Part shown: in pieces, positions 9,838 to 20,252 of the stretch
Numbering within the stretch: the stretch's first letter is position 1
Layout: each line of letters starts with the position of its first letter
NCBI GenBank assembly: GCA_022496185.1
Contig: WTXG01000136.1
Location: 1 to 64,000 of the forward strand
Direction of reading: 5' to 3'
Origin: Multifurca ochricompacta
Taxonomy: Eukaryota; Basidiomycota; Agaricomycetes; Russulales; Russulaceae
DNA: 64,000 bases
The notes under the pieces: model-generated
What the model was told of the DNA's origin: nothing
The model's input: only the letters and a program-made list of their open reading frames with translations
The model's database searches: none
Made by a program: the position numbers and the translations under genes

Positions 9838-10478
9838 CTGCAGCCCCAAGAGGACAAGATGGGGGCTACAGGCTGTTACAGAGGGTCTTATATACATTTC
9901 TCAGTGTAATGAGGTAAGCAGTAGGTGTAAGCAAGAATCAGCAAGTATCAGTCAGCTGTATTGCTGACTGAGCCTTATCTCTGTGATTCGTAAGCTGCTT
10001 TACTCTGCTGACTGATCATGCTCCACAGTGTGATGTCATAATGACATCACTGTGGAGTAGATAACTGATATGTAGTCTAGCCCTTAGGTCTGGAACACGT
10101 CTATCTACTGATACATACTGTATGATTCTGTGCTAAAATTGGCCATGGCCCAACCTGGGCCCTTATCTAGAGCTCCACTTACCTAGAACCTTCTAGGCTG
10201 GACTCCTCTTATCTTGATAGCAGCTCCACTTGGTCTAGAACCATCTAGACTGTGGGGCCTTGCCTATTGTGGTAAACACAATAGAGGATCGACTTGTTAT
10301 TGTTGAGTGGCTCTTGTGCTGACTAAGCAGCATGTGACTATTACATGTGACTCGGTCACATGATCCATGTCATGACTACATTCCCATGATCATGTGTTAA
10401 GGCTGCTGGGTAATCTTCCCACAGTCATGTGATCCAAAAGGGAGAAAAATAAAGGAAAAATAAAGTAGAGCCGTGACA
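9838..10478 (-). repeat. Probable 5' LTR of the chromovirus
   Basis: Read on the minus strand, the segment opens with TGTCACGG at 10478. It contains a TATA-like stretch near 9890 and ends near a C-T-T-G-T-C-C-T-C-T-T-G-G-G-G-C-T-G-C-A-G block at about 9840. A 21-base copy of that block recurs at about 8119-8139, beyond the inserted palindrome, and a close relative lies near 35235. The left boundary of the LTR is uncertain, and no primer binding site was identified with confidence. Confidence 0.55.
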
Positions 10479-10639
10479 TCTGTGCCATCCGACGCGACAT
10501 CCAAGCGGGCAACACCAATGTTGCCGAACCAAGGCTCCTGGACCAGGATGATGTGGTCAGTTCTGTTAGTATTTAGCACAGCATGAATGTTATGGTTGCT
10601 GTGCTGCATGTTGATGGTAAGGATAGATGTATCATTCAT
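10397..10639 (-). pseudogene. Non-LTR retrotransposon ORF2 start (endonuclease), truncated
   Basis: The first 45 or so residues match the opening of a LINE apurinic-like endonuclease: I-L-T-I-N-M-Q-H-S-N, then H-I-I-L-V-Q-E-P-W-F, the first strand and first catalytic-site Glu of the EEP fold. The match stops near 10480, exactly where the LTR begins, so the gypsy element cut it. No RT domain remains in the window. The ATG lies inside the last codons of one upstream frame that ends TGA, a layout used by LINEs for reinitiation. Confidence 0.65.
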
Positions 10640-11375
10640 GATAAGGGTCCTGGCTCAGCGAGGGAGTGGGATGACCAATGGAATCTTCCATGTACTGTTC
10701 GATATGTACAGTGAGGGTGTCACCATCAGAGACATCAGGCAGTATGCACATGATGATTTGGCGACCATTGCCATCCCCACCGAGGAGGTGGTCAAGGAAA
10801 AAGAAGTCTATGTTACGAACCCGTCATTCGCATGCGCAGGCAACAAGTCGGAGGTGTTGGAGGCCGAGCTCACTGAGCATCAGGCCATGGGCATCCAGCA
10901 TGAGGGCTCGTTGGCCCGCGCGTGTCGAGGGGCCCGGGGCTGGGAAGGCTGGAGGGGTGGGAAGGGGGGTGGTGACCACAGGCACTGTGGAAGCAGAGGA
11001 AGTGGGAGCAGAGGACGTACTAGGGGCCCCCTGAGCTGGCAGCCGATGCACTGTGCTTGTGGTCATGCGACTGCCTGGTGCATGGGTATGAGGGCAAGCC
11101 TCGGTCATGGTGAAGCCACCAGCTGTCATGGCAGTGCGCTGTGCCATGGATGGGCCTGGCACAGGAGCCATAGATGCAGGGCCAGGTGTGGAGCCAATTG
11201 GGCCAATGGTTGCTGGTGCAGGAGGTTGCGCCATGGCTGGCTCGGCAAGTGGAGGAGGTGCAAACGGGCCCCGCTTCGGGCAAGCCGTCGAGCGAGCATG
11301 GTGGCCAAACTTACCACACAGCAGGCACTTAAACTTACAGTTACAGACACCGGCCAATTAGAGCACATTCGACGT
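10640..11375 (-). pseudogene. Non-LTR retrotransposon ORF1 C-terminus with zinc knuckle
   Basis: A minus-strand frame from 11357 shows the knuckle C-L-L-C-G-K-F-G-H-H, followed by a Pro/Ala/Thr-rich segment, as in ORF1 proteins of fungal LINEs. The last 180 bases towards ORF2 lie in a different frame, so a frameshift is present. The 5' end stops near 11375 at a dispersed repeat. ORF1 proteins bind the element RNA. The GC-rich opposite strand is also open but lacks protein-like features. Confidence 0.55.
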
Positions 11376-11377
11376 CA

Positions 11378-11861
11378 GTACATTTGCATTCCGGGCCGCC
11401 TGCCCGTCCATTCCTCTCCAAAACTTTCCTGTCTTTTTGCCAGGTTTTCACCTCTCCGTCTACACCTCTCCATCTTTATTGCCTGGTTTCACCTCACTTG
11501 TCTCCTTTTATCCAAAGCCATCCTCTTCTGCTTCATAACTAGGTCTTTCTACAAGTATACAATGGTACATACAATGCTTGTAGTAGACCTGTCAATGAGC
11601 CAACAGAGGCAGAAGTCAAATGGCATTTCTCTCCCTCTCTATCTTTCGTTTTGTGTGCTTAAGAACTTCTTGACAACATCAAGCGCAAGGTCAAACGGAA
11701 GCAGCAAGCAGTAGATTCGCAAAGTTCAACTACGATACACCCTCATCAGTTATCTCATGGGCTCACTCTGCTCTCACTCTTCTCCTCCACTTCTATTCTT
11801 TCGGGAATACTTTGCCTCACACTCACCACGGACCGGATCCGTACATTATACTCAAACAATA
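11378..11861 (+). repeat. Dispersed repeat, copy 1
   Basis: A pyrimidine-rich segment starting CCGGGCCGCCTGCC and ending near ACTTTGCCTCACACTCACC. It aligns in direct orientation, with clear divergence and indels, to 15131-15940. Shared landmarks are the T-C-A-T-A-A-C block, TGCTTGTAGTAG, and the CTCACCACGG end. The two copies flank the amidase gene. No coding sequence is seen. Confidence 0.7.
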
Positions 11862-12529
11862 TGAGTCATTGAGGGTCTAGCTTGCTGCAGGCACTGTCTG
11901 TATAGTGAGGTAGGGTTGATCGTCGTTGGGCTCAGAGGAGTGGGAGAGGTTGAGACAGAACTGTTTGTGAAGACATGTACGTTACAGCCAATGGGTTGAC
12001 TATCTTTGTTAAAACTCACAAAGGAAGCACTCAGACAGAAGCAAAAGTCATGAACTCAGGTGTTGGCGAGGTTCGTGCGATAATAGAAAATTTTCTAGTT
12101 GCCGAAGTCACGGTTTACGCAAAGAAACATTCTTGGGCGTAAGCCAGGACGCGAGCATGAGGAGCCAAACGACCAGGCCATTATTCTCTGCACCTCTTCC
12201 GCACCTTGATTTTCAAGAGTTGAGATCGCGTCTAGGTCTAGTTTGGCCGCCTAGACAACGCCTAGCTCTCTAGCTCTGTCATAAAGTTCATGAAGGGAGT
12301 CACGTGTAGATCGTGTGACCGTGATGATAGCAACGACTCAACGACTTAACCTGTGGCTGGGAGTCTGTCTACCTTTCCGGGGATCTATGACATTATCCAC
12401 TATACGCCCGACCCTAATGTGATGATAGTTCCTGAAATCTAGGTGGTACGTCACTAATACTAATATAAAGAGCGATGCAGTTAGCGAAGTAGACCAGATT
12501 ACTCTTTCCCACCTCGTGAATTCCTCTGC
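11862..12529. other. Intergenic stretch upstream of the amidase
   Basis: No gene is seen. The last 200 bases presumably hold the amidase promoter; no definite TATA or other site stands out apart from an AT-rich patch near 12460. Confidence 0.4.
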
Positions 12530-14573
12530 ATGCAACAAAGGGAGGTTTCCGTATTCTGGACTTTCTTTGTGCTCCTTGCTTTGCAGTTTCTGTTCGGTGG
12601 GGCTCATGCTATTCTCCGAATCCCTGCCCCACTTCCGGATCTTTATGAAGCATCGATAACGGAGTTACAAGATGGACTGAATCAGGGTCACTTCACTAGC
12701 GTTGATCTCGTGAAGGTATTTCCCTTAGACTTTCCATCCCTCTATGTGCACTCAGGAATCTTCCACTGCAGGCTTACTTTTCCCGCATAGAGGAGGTCAA
12801 CTTGCAGGGTCCCACCCTCCGCGCTGTTATCGAGCTCAATCCAAGTGCACTCAAACAGGCAGCTGAGCTTGATATTGAGCGTCAGACATTAGGTCCGCGT
12901 GGGCCGCTGCATGGAATTCCGATATTGCTCAAGGATAATATCGCCACACACGTGAGCGACGGTATGCGACGAATTCAAAAGCACACGCTAGTCATCTCAT
13001 TCCCACTCAGGCATGAACACGACCGCAGGCTCGTTCGCACTCCTTGGTTCTGTCCCACCACGGGACGCGACGGTTGTCGCCAAGTTGCGTGCGGCAGGTG
13101 CCATCTCGTTGGGCAAAGCTAATCTTTGCGAATGGGCACATTCCCGTGGTAATTTGCCGTCGGGGTTCTCTGGCCGTGGCGGGCAGTCTACATCACCATA
13201 TTTCCCACTCGCTGACCCACTAGGATCGTCATCTGGCTCTGGGATTGCCAGTGCGATTGGGCTTGCGACTGCAACTCTAGGGACAGAGACGGATGGGTCA
13301 ATCATCTTACCAAGTAGTCGGCAAAATCTAGTAGGTATCAAGCCGACAGTGGGATTGACGTCTCGTGCAGGTGGTACGTGGTTTTTCACTGTGCATTTGT
13401 CGCAGTACAGTTGAATTGGATCATTTTTCTCTCTCTTGCAGTGATCCCCATCTCCGAGAACCAAGACACTGTTGGGCCTATGACTCGGAGCGTAGCTGAT
13501 GCTGCTATCATCCTCACCATTATCGCGGGCCGGGATCCTCTCGATAACCATACATTGGCGTCGCCTGCGCGTGTGCCAGATTTTACTAAAGCTCTGAAAA
13601 AGGACGCTTTGAAAGGAGTACGCTTAGGCGTTCCTCGGCGGTTTTTGAGCGGCGACCCTAACATAGATAAAGCCTTCGATGCGTCACTTGTCACATTGAA
13701 GGAGCTCGGGGCCATCATTGTCGACCCTGCAGAATTCCCAGACGCGGATGAATTGCTGGCATCCAGAAATGAGACGGTGGTTCTCAAAGCCGATTTAAAG
13801 GTAACGAAGATGGCGTGATTCGATTCAGGACCCCTTCGCTTATTGATGGGGCGATCGGTTAGTTCGACGTCCAGAAATATATAGCTGGGCTTCTCGAGGT
13901 TCCCACTGGCGTCAAAACACTTACAGACCTCATTGCTTTCAACATTGCTCATGCATCCGAAGAACTGGTGCCACCGTACTGGACATCTCAATCTCAGTAC
14001 TACGAGTCTGGCTATTTTGCTTTTACGACACATCTCTGATTCTAAACGCAGATTCATCGCAGCGGAGAACAGTACTCGGGATGCCGCTTATTTTGCCGCA
14101 CTCGCTGCTGACCATGATCTCGGCAGGGCGCGCGGGATCGACGCCACCCTTGCCATATTCAATTTAGATGCGATTATTCTTCCCGCTGATGGTACTCTAT
14201 CCTTTCTCCCAATTTTAAACGCTCTTGTTAAATGACATTTTCAGGGTTCACCTCGACGCCGGCGGCGATCGCAGGCTATCCTATCATCACTGTCCCTCTT
14301 GGGTTCCAACCGGACAACGTTAAAGCGACGTCTCCGCGGCCTACCATCTCCAACGCGCCAGGGCTACCCTTCGGTCTTTCGTTCCTCGGGACGGCATTCA
14401 GCGAGTTCAAACTGGTAGGATACGCATTCGCATACGAACAAGCGACGCATACACGGTTGAAGCGATCAGCCTTTCCTGCGGCGATTCCGAAGACCCAGTT
14501 AACGGACGTGATGAAAGAAGTGAGATTTGTCGGGCCACACTCAGAAGGGTTATTAGTGTTACCTATGGCATAA
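12530..14573 (+). CDS. Secreted amidase-signature hydrolase
   Basis: Seven exons (12530-12715, 12772-12961, 13011-13370, 13442-13800, 13863-13996, 14052-14191, 14245-14573) join in phase to 565 residues. A hydrophobic signal-like segment covers residues 9-27, so export through the secretory path is likely. Amidase-signature enzymes use a Ser-cisSer-Lys triad: the Lys is in P-I-L-L-K-D-N-I, and the cis-Ser and nucleophile lie in the [10 protein letters not shown] and G-T-E-T-D-G-S-I segments. The fold is that of GatA and fatty-acid amide hydrolase; the substrate cannot be told. Introns are 49-71 bp. The gene sits alone between two copies of a repeat. No break is seen. Confidence 0.9.
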
Positions 14574-15130
14574 AGCAATTGAAACACGCAGATTTTGTGT
14601 CACTGCTTGTTGTGGTTTCGTGCAATGATTGAAACCAACCAGCAGAAGTATAGTCAATGAACGGATTCTGAAGGGATCGATATTTCGACGTTGATTCTTG
14701 ATATACCGAATCCATGAGATAGTGCACCAGTGTTCAGTTCTCAATCACAATTAACATCAGCACCAAGCGGTGCGTGAAATGCTGAACGATCAAGCGAGGC
14801 ATCTCCAGACCCTGAACTAAGGAACCACACATCCCACTATTACCCACATAAATAAACGCTCACACCGTTCTGACCTAGTGTAGGAATAGCGTGAGCTCTG
14901 AGCCCGAAACCATCCGCTTCGGTCCGCTCCGGCCCGCCTTACCTTCCGCCTCCAATCCTTTCTCTCGAATGTCACCACTTCTGGCTGGTCCAGTTTGCTC
15001 TCTTCATTTAAGTTCTGCTAATAAAATATTCTGACATTAATTCGACTATAGTTTTGGACTGTCTCTGATACGGTACAAATGCGATCGTTGCATAGCACGA
15101 AAGCTTTACTTAGCATTCTTTTAGACTGTT
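14574..15130. other. Intergenic stretch after the amidase
   Basis: No gene or repeat recognised. An AATAAA-like signal is not obvious; AT-rich patches occur at 14850 and 15020. Confidence 0.4.
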
Positions 15131-15940
15131 TACGCTCCGGGCCGCCTGCCTGTTCATTCGTTTTCTTCTGGTTTCATCCGGTTTCGTCTTTATTGCTATC
15201 TTTCATCTCGCCTCTCACCGCCTTAACTTCTTTCTTCTTTAATTCTACTTCATAACCGCTTTTCTATTAGGTCTCTCTACAGGTATTTAAAGGTACATAC
15301 TTGCTTGTAGTAGGACCACCCAGCAGAAGCACAATCAACGGTCATTTTCTCTCCTTCTTTTTCTTGAGTGCTAAGCAGCTATCTCGATGACGACAAGCAC
15401 AAAATTCGACAGAACCAGCAGCAGCGAAGCCAGCTAAGTCTTTGACATCTCGACATATCGGCATATTCAGCGCACTAGACATTTCGACGCATCAGCACCT
15501 TCGGCGAGTCCAGCATCCATCAGTTACCACCGACGACTAGACGCTTCCCTCTCCCTCTCTTTTCTCGCGGAACCTTTCTCCGCAACGAACTCATACGGTC
15601 TCGCGATCGTACACTAGCATACACTGTTGCAGTGCCCGGGAGGCACACCGCAAATCCTGGGGAGGAGCATCAGCAAGCTCTAAATCGCGCTTTCCGGTAC
15701 CTTAGAGCCATGAGCTCTGTCTCTCTCGCGTGCAAGAACAGTTATCAGACAAAGAACAAGGTCAATTGGCACCATTGGCACCATCATCGGTAAAATCCAG
15801 CATGTCCCCATCCTCTTTGACTTCATCGCGTCGCGGAAGCCCCTTCCTTCCTCCTTTCTGCTCACCACTCACTTCTCTCTTTTGACAAGATACTTTGCCT
15901 CGCACTCACCACGGGTAGGATCTATACATCGTACAGCAGC
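15131..15940 (+). repeat. Dispersed repeat, copy 2
   Basis: Direct, diverged and longer counterpart of 11378-11861. The extra length lies between about 15450 and 15860. The ends match best: the CCGGGCCGCCTGCC opening and the ACTTTGCCTCGCACTCACC close. A TATTTAAA motif lies near 15285. No terminal inverted repeat or target duplication could be fixed. It may be an old LTR or SINE-like element. Confidence 0.65.
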
Positions 15941-16481
15941 CATTTATCATCTGTGGCGCCATAACAATGACTGGGAAAATGAGAGCCAAAAGCCACTGGC
16001 CTTTATGAAGGCAAGCGGCTCGAAAGAATTATCTTTCGTTGTTTGGGCAGCTGAAGAATGATTCACATGTACGAAGCGCGACGGACGGACGTTGAACAGG
16101 ATCAAGCTACCATGGAAAAGTTAATGGGATGCCAAAAGGATTAAGTATACGTGGTGGACTAGTTTTCATCTAGCGTAGGTAGGTAGAGACACGGAGACTC
16201 ATCTACGGAAGGCTCGCGATAGTTTCTCGCTGAGATGAGAGCTGACCAGCTGGAAAACGTCTGCGCAATACGAGCACTAACTTGATGCCGCCGTGGAAGC
16301 TGAGCTGGATCTCACCAGTCGTGAGTGAAAATAAAAAAGGCCAATTGCGTCGCTGGCACTTCTTAATGTGACAGAATTGTTATGGAGAGTGACTACTAAA
16401 AAGGAATGTGGTTCGTGGGAACGGTTGACTACCAACACGCAAAAGCCACAGCCATCTTTATTCTCGTCTTCTTAGACGACG
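15941..16481. other. Intergenic stretch upstream of the Crinkler-kinase
   Basis: No open frame of interest. The region just before the ATG (TCTTCTTAGACGACG) is pyrimidine-rich, as is common at fungal start sites. Confidence 0.4.
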
Positions 16482-18519
16482 ATGTCTCTCCTCCTCGTCT
16501 GCCTTATCGTCAATGACACCTGCAATCCATTGGAACACCCATTCCCGATAAGGATAACCGGGGACAACCTCGGTTGTGAACTTGCAGAGGCGATCAAGTT
16601 AAAAAACCCTGATAGACTTGGTCACATCGATTCATCAGACCTGACGCTTTGGAAGCCGAATGCCTTCTTTCCCGGGGGCCCACGCAATGTTTTCAGTTAC
16701 GCACAGGATCTGCACTTGAACGCTTCTCAGAATTAACGCAATGCCATCGAACTAGATACTGCTGTACCCCTTAATGAATTCTATCCCTCAGATATGTCAT
16801 TGCCTTTCGGTTTTGTTCATGTTGTGGTTCAGCTGCCGCGAGAGCAGCAAATGCCCGGTAAATTCTCCATCATCCTTAAGTTCGTTATCAATTGCTAACT
16901 AACGTCCTTGCTTTGCATTGCTCTGGGAATTCCTTTCTTTCAAGAACAAGAGGAAGAAAAGGAGCCCTTTCTTTTAGGACCTTTCGGCAAGAGAGCGCCT
17001 TCGACTGTTGCTAATTATGAAAAAATGTCCGAAGTGCAGAAAAACTCTGTTGAACGTATTGCCAACGACCGCCCTGATATGGATTCACGCCTTCCTCCTA
17101 TTTCACTTGTATATCATGGGTTCGGACGCTTCCGTGACCACATTAATGACCATTCTGACGGCCCAATGCCTGCTCATCTGCCCGATTTCGAAAAAGCCGT
17201 CACCAAGTTTATGAGCGCGATGTGCGCGTATTACTACGATCATGAGGACCGCGGGATAACCGCCCGGGAATGCCTCAACGAAATTTGGAAATCTTATCTT
17301 GGAGAACAAGAATTTGATGAGATCAAACATGGTATCATCGGCCCCGACGGTTCATCAGATGGTTTTACTATCGGGTCAGCGAACACAATGGAAGTTATTG
17401 TCGTGGTCAAGAATGAGCTAGGGACTACTGACTGTGACGGGTCAGTAGAGCTTGCAGCGTACTACACCCAGTCTCTTGAATCGAATACCTCGCAAAAGTC
17501 CCGAAAGCGTTTCCTCTTCCCTGCACTCGGCATATTGGTGGTAGGTCAGTATTACAAGTCCCTGTATTGATTTTACCATTACATATTGATCGATCTACTT
17601 GCAGGAGCACATGTTGGATTTTATGCATTGTCATTTACCAAGTCGACGCGGCTGGTAGCGTTGACCCCTCTCCTTCCTGCAGTAATTGAGAGAGGAAATG
17701 AATGGGCGACGCCCGCTCTGATGAGGGCACTTGAAGCCTCATGCATACTTCGGTATCATATCAGCAAAGACACAGCGGAATTCATGGCCGATCGGCTACC
17801 GCATCCGCCCCAGGGTGATCTGCCATACATAAATGAGGTTCCTACTCATCCTCCTTCAGAGACACTTCGCTTTGAGATCAAGGTGGAGGCATATCAAGGC
17901 AAGGACTTTCGATATGAGAATCGTTTCATCTATGGTGCAAAGGACAAGAACAAAGATTGGGTGGTGGTCAAGTTCACGCAAAAATACTGCTTGCCACTGC
18001 ATCTATTCTGTGTAGAGAAGAAACATGCACCTAGAGTACTGGGCTATGGCGTTGTTCATGGTGGGTGGCATGTCATAGTGATGGAGTGGATCGAGAATGA
18101 TCCATCCGACCGGGAAAATTATGCGTCCAAGTACTTCCAGAGGTGGTCAAAGGACCTGAAGGAACTTGTGGATGGATTTCATGAAGAAGGATTTGTACAC
18201 GGTGACCTGCGAGATGCAAATTTGATCGTTCCCAAGAAGAATCCAAAACGGATAATGTTGTTGGATTTCGATTGGGGTGGGGAAGCGAAATCTGGAGCAG
18301 TGTATTATCCGACTGCTCGTTTGAACGCAGACTTGATGCTTGGCGAGAACCCGAAACATTTGGAGATTACAGTGACGCGGGATAACTTGGCGCTGGATAA
18401 CACGTTACGGAAGATGAATACGGAGGTAAGGAATGGACTGCTTTTTTTACTCGCGCACTCGAGTCTGACGAAATATTTTATTTTCCTGCGTGAGACAGAT
18501 CGAGATGGACGAAGATTGA
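16482..18519 (+). CDS. Crinkler-type N-terminal domain fused to a protein kinase-like domain
   Basis: Five exons (16482-16695, 16756-16857, 16945-17544, 17605-18425, 18499-18519) give 585 residues. Residues 1-100 match the ubiquitin-like Crinkler (CRN) header: a short strand M-S-L-L-L-V-C-L-I-V, a D-L-T-L-W-K motif, and a closing H-V-V-V-Q-L-P. A family-specific middle (about 105-410) follows. The C-terminal third is kinase-like: a V-V-V-K lysine near 427, H-G-D-L-R-D-A-N near 504 and L-L-D-F-D-W-G-G near 524, in place of HRD and DFG. In other organisms CRN headers are joined to variable effector domains acting in the nucleus; a host or rival target is inference. Intron 1 is chosen because it removes an in-frame TAA at 16734. 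Two broken relatives lie at 38.5-40.1 and 62.9-64.0 kb. Confidence 0.75.
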
Positions 18520-18599
18520 ATTTCGAGCTTCGGTCGTCCTCTGGTATAATTTCCTTCCTTTCTCTGTCTGTATATGGTTGGTAGAAACTTCTTTGTAAC

Positions 18600-18860
18600 A
18601 ATGACACAATAACATGCAGAACAGGCAAAATCTACAATCAATTTGCTTATGCTGATACGGGCAAGGCCTGAGCGTGAAGCGTTTTCAAGTCAAGACTTCG
18701 ACTATGACGACGATGCTAACTAACACTACTTGGACATTGAACCATGCATGCGAATAAAATTGGTTTCATTTGAAGGATTTCGGCGACTAGAAAACTTACC
18801 ACGCGAACTCAGCAGCACCACACGCCCTCACACCTACAAGTCCGTCTTGTTCCGCTCACT
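18600..18860 (+). repeat. 3' flank shared with the inverted kinase copy
   Basis: The 260 bases after the kinase match the reverse complement of about 38245-38460 with few differences, including the TTCAAGTCAAGACTTCGAC block and CATGCATGCGAATAAAATTGG. The duplicated unit therefore extends past the gene. Confidence 0.75.
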
Positions 18861-18949
18861 CATAGCCCACCGCTGGTTTCGTTGTGACTTGAGGGGTGAG
18901 CATTCTTTCTGTACCAGTGGGCGATAATGAGAGTGTGTTCCTGATGGTA

Positions 18950-19175
18950 TATAAAATCCATGACGCAGTTCTGGGGCGAGGGGCTTAGGTCATTATAACC
19001 TCGACCCTTTCGAGCCGGATTTCCTCACGCACGGCGAACCGTCTCGTCTGCATAGTGCTTCTATCTCCATCGGGCATCTACTGTGGGTGAACTGATGAAT
19101 CATTCATTCAACGAATACATGGTCAATGCCTTGGGCACCTCGAGTGCGACGTTGGTCGCCGTGATATAAGGATGG
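18950..19175 (+). pseudogene. Relic last exon of a BBE-type FAD oxidase
   Basis: After a CAG acceptor the sequence opens F-W-G-E, exactly as exon 10 of the oxidases at 56.5 and 59.1 kb. It continues in shifting frames with D-P-F-E-P-D-F-L-T-H-G-like codons and a V-N-x-L-G-T-S-S-A-T-L-V-A tail. Stops and frameshifts break it, and no upstream exons are seen. It is a leftover of the same family, placed directly behind a Crinkler-kinase. Confidence 0.65.
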
Positions 19176-19599
19176 TTTTGGCGTTGGACACAAATCCTCA
19201 AGCCGTCACCACTTATGGCTGAACCCGTTTTGTAACGGCTGTTACTCGCGTAGAGTCAATGGATAAGGGATCAGGTTTTCCAATGAGTTCTGATGATGGA
19301 GACAACTGTCTTATATGCAGGATAAGACAGAGTAAACAAGTACTAGATACGACAATAGCCCAAAACTGGGATACAGGGCTCTTGGGAAGTAAATTCAAAG
19401 GGGCTGGAACGAAAGGATAGGGCACCCATTGTACTAGTAAGGCAAGGCCTTGAAGCAAAAACTCAATCAAAAAAAAAAAAAGAAAGAGAGGAGAAGTGAG
19501 TTTAACTAGGAGTGGCGATAGCTGGAGGTTTCATGCTCAACGCCCGGGCCATCCTTACACCAGATCAGTCGTTCGCGTAAAGTTCGCGTGCACATAGAG
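19176..19599. other. Non-coding stretch between relics
   Basis: No gene seen. A run of 14 A lies near 19470. Confidence 0.4.
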
Positions 19600-19845
19600 G
19601 ATTCATGCACCTCGAATCCTAGGCTATGGCCTCGTTCACGGTGGGTGGCACGTTGTACTGATGGTGTGGATCGATGACCAAAAATATGACCTGCGATTAC
19701 CCGTCCGAGTACCTTCTGACGTGGGCAAGGACCTAAGGGGACTTGTGGATGCATTTCGTACAAAAGAGTGGGTACATGGCAACCTTTGGGACCCAAATGT
19801 GATCCATAAGTCTGAACTGATAAGGGGTAGGGATCTGAATTCTGA
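19600..19845 (+). pseudogene. Fragment of a Crinkler-type kinase domain
   Basis: The plus strand encodes P-R-I-L-G-Y-G-L-V-H-G-G-W-H-V, then D-L-R-G-L-V-D-A-F, then W-V-H-G-N-L-W-D-P-N, matching the middle of the kinase domain at 18030-18230. The catalytic Asp of H-G-D is Asn here. Only about 80 residues remain, with no start or splice context. Confidence 0.7.
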
Positions 19846-19911
19846 GTTGATATACTCTAGCAATCACGAAGTGTTGCCTAAGCGTAAGATAGACCAGTGA
19901 CCATGGCGGTG

Positions 19912-19955
19912 AATGAAGACGACGACGACGACGACGACGATGATGATAATGATGA
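19912..19955 (+). repeat. GAC/GAT trinucleotide repeat
   Basis: A run of GAC triplets passing into GAT triplets. It lies in the 300 bp before the VWA8 gene and does not seem to be translated in it. Confidence 0.85.
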
Positions 19956-20252
19956 CACCGTCCCATCTCGCATGTATTTATTTTGTTACGCTTTAAATCT
20001 GTCCCGCTGTTATTATCCGGCCCCTCGGTGTACAACTCAGGCTGACTCGGGCATCCATGTCATCCCTCGGTCTTGTCGACCGTTAGCTTGTGATACTCCG
20101 TTCAAAAACGGGCCAACCGGTTAACATCCTCCTCTGATGAAGGTACAGGTACTAGGGCAAGTCGACATTATTGGGTCTGGTTGTATCTGCAAACCCACTT
20201 CCTTCATCTCCTTTCTGCATTAGACCGAGTGAGCTGGAGAACTCCTCAAGTC

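Larger units (their letters stand above)
1..10478 (-). mobile_element. Decayed Ty3/gypsy chromovirus, truncated by the window edge
   Basis: On the minus strand the domains run LTR, gag, protease, reverse transcriptase, RNase H, integrase, chromodomain, which is the order of Ty3/gypsy chromoviruses. The element carries two unrelated palindromic Tc1-like insertions. Reading frames are broken by stops and frameshifts in the gag leader, the RT/RNase H junction and the integrase tail, so it is dead. The second LTR should lie left of position 1. The right end abuts a fragment of a non-LTR element, which this element seems to have interrupted. Positions 7174-8169 hold the untranslated or decayed leader. 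Confidence 0.85.

Noticed and set aside
9795..9840. tRNA-like box B (GTTCGATAC) beside the LTR end
   Set aside because: No matching box A or cloverleaf could be drawn; it may be part of a primer site, but there is not enough evidence.
10587..11714. 375-residue plus-strand open frame
   Set aside because: It is a GC-rich mirror of the LINE ORF1 on the other strand; composition is Cys/His/Arg/Gly by codon shadow, without domain features.
13386..14057. 223-residue minus-strand frame
   Set aside because: Antisense shadow of amidase exons 4 and 5; the plus strand has consistent splice sites and catalytic motifs.
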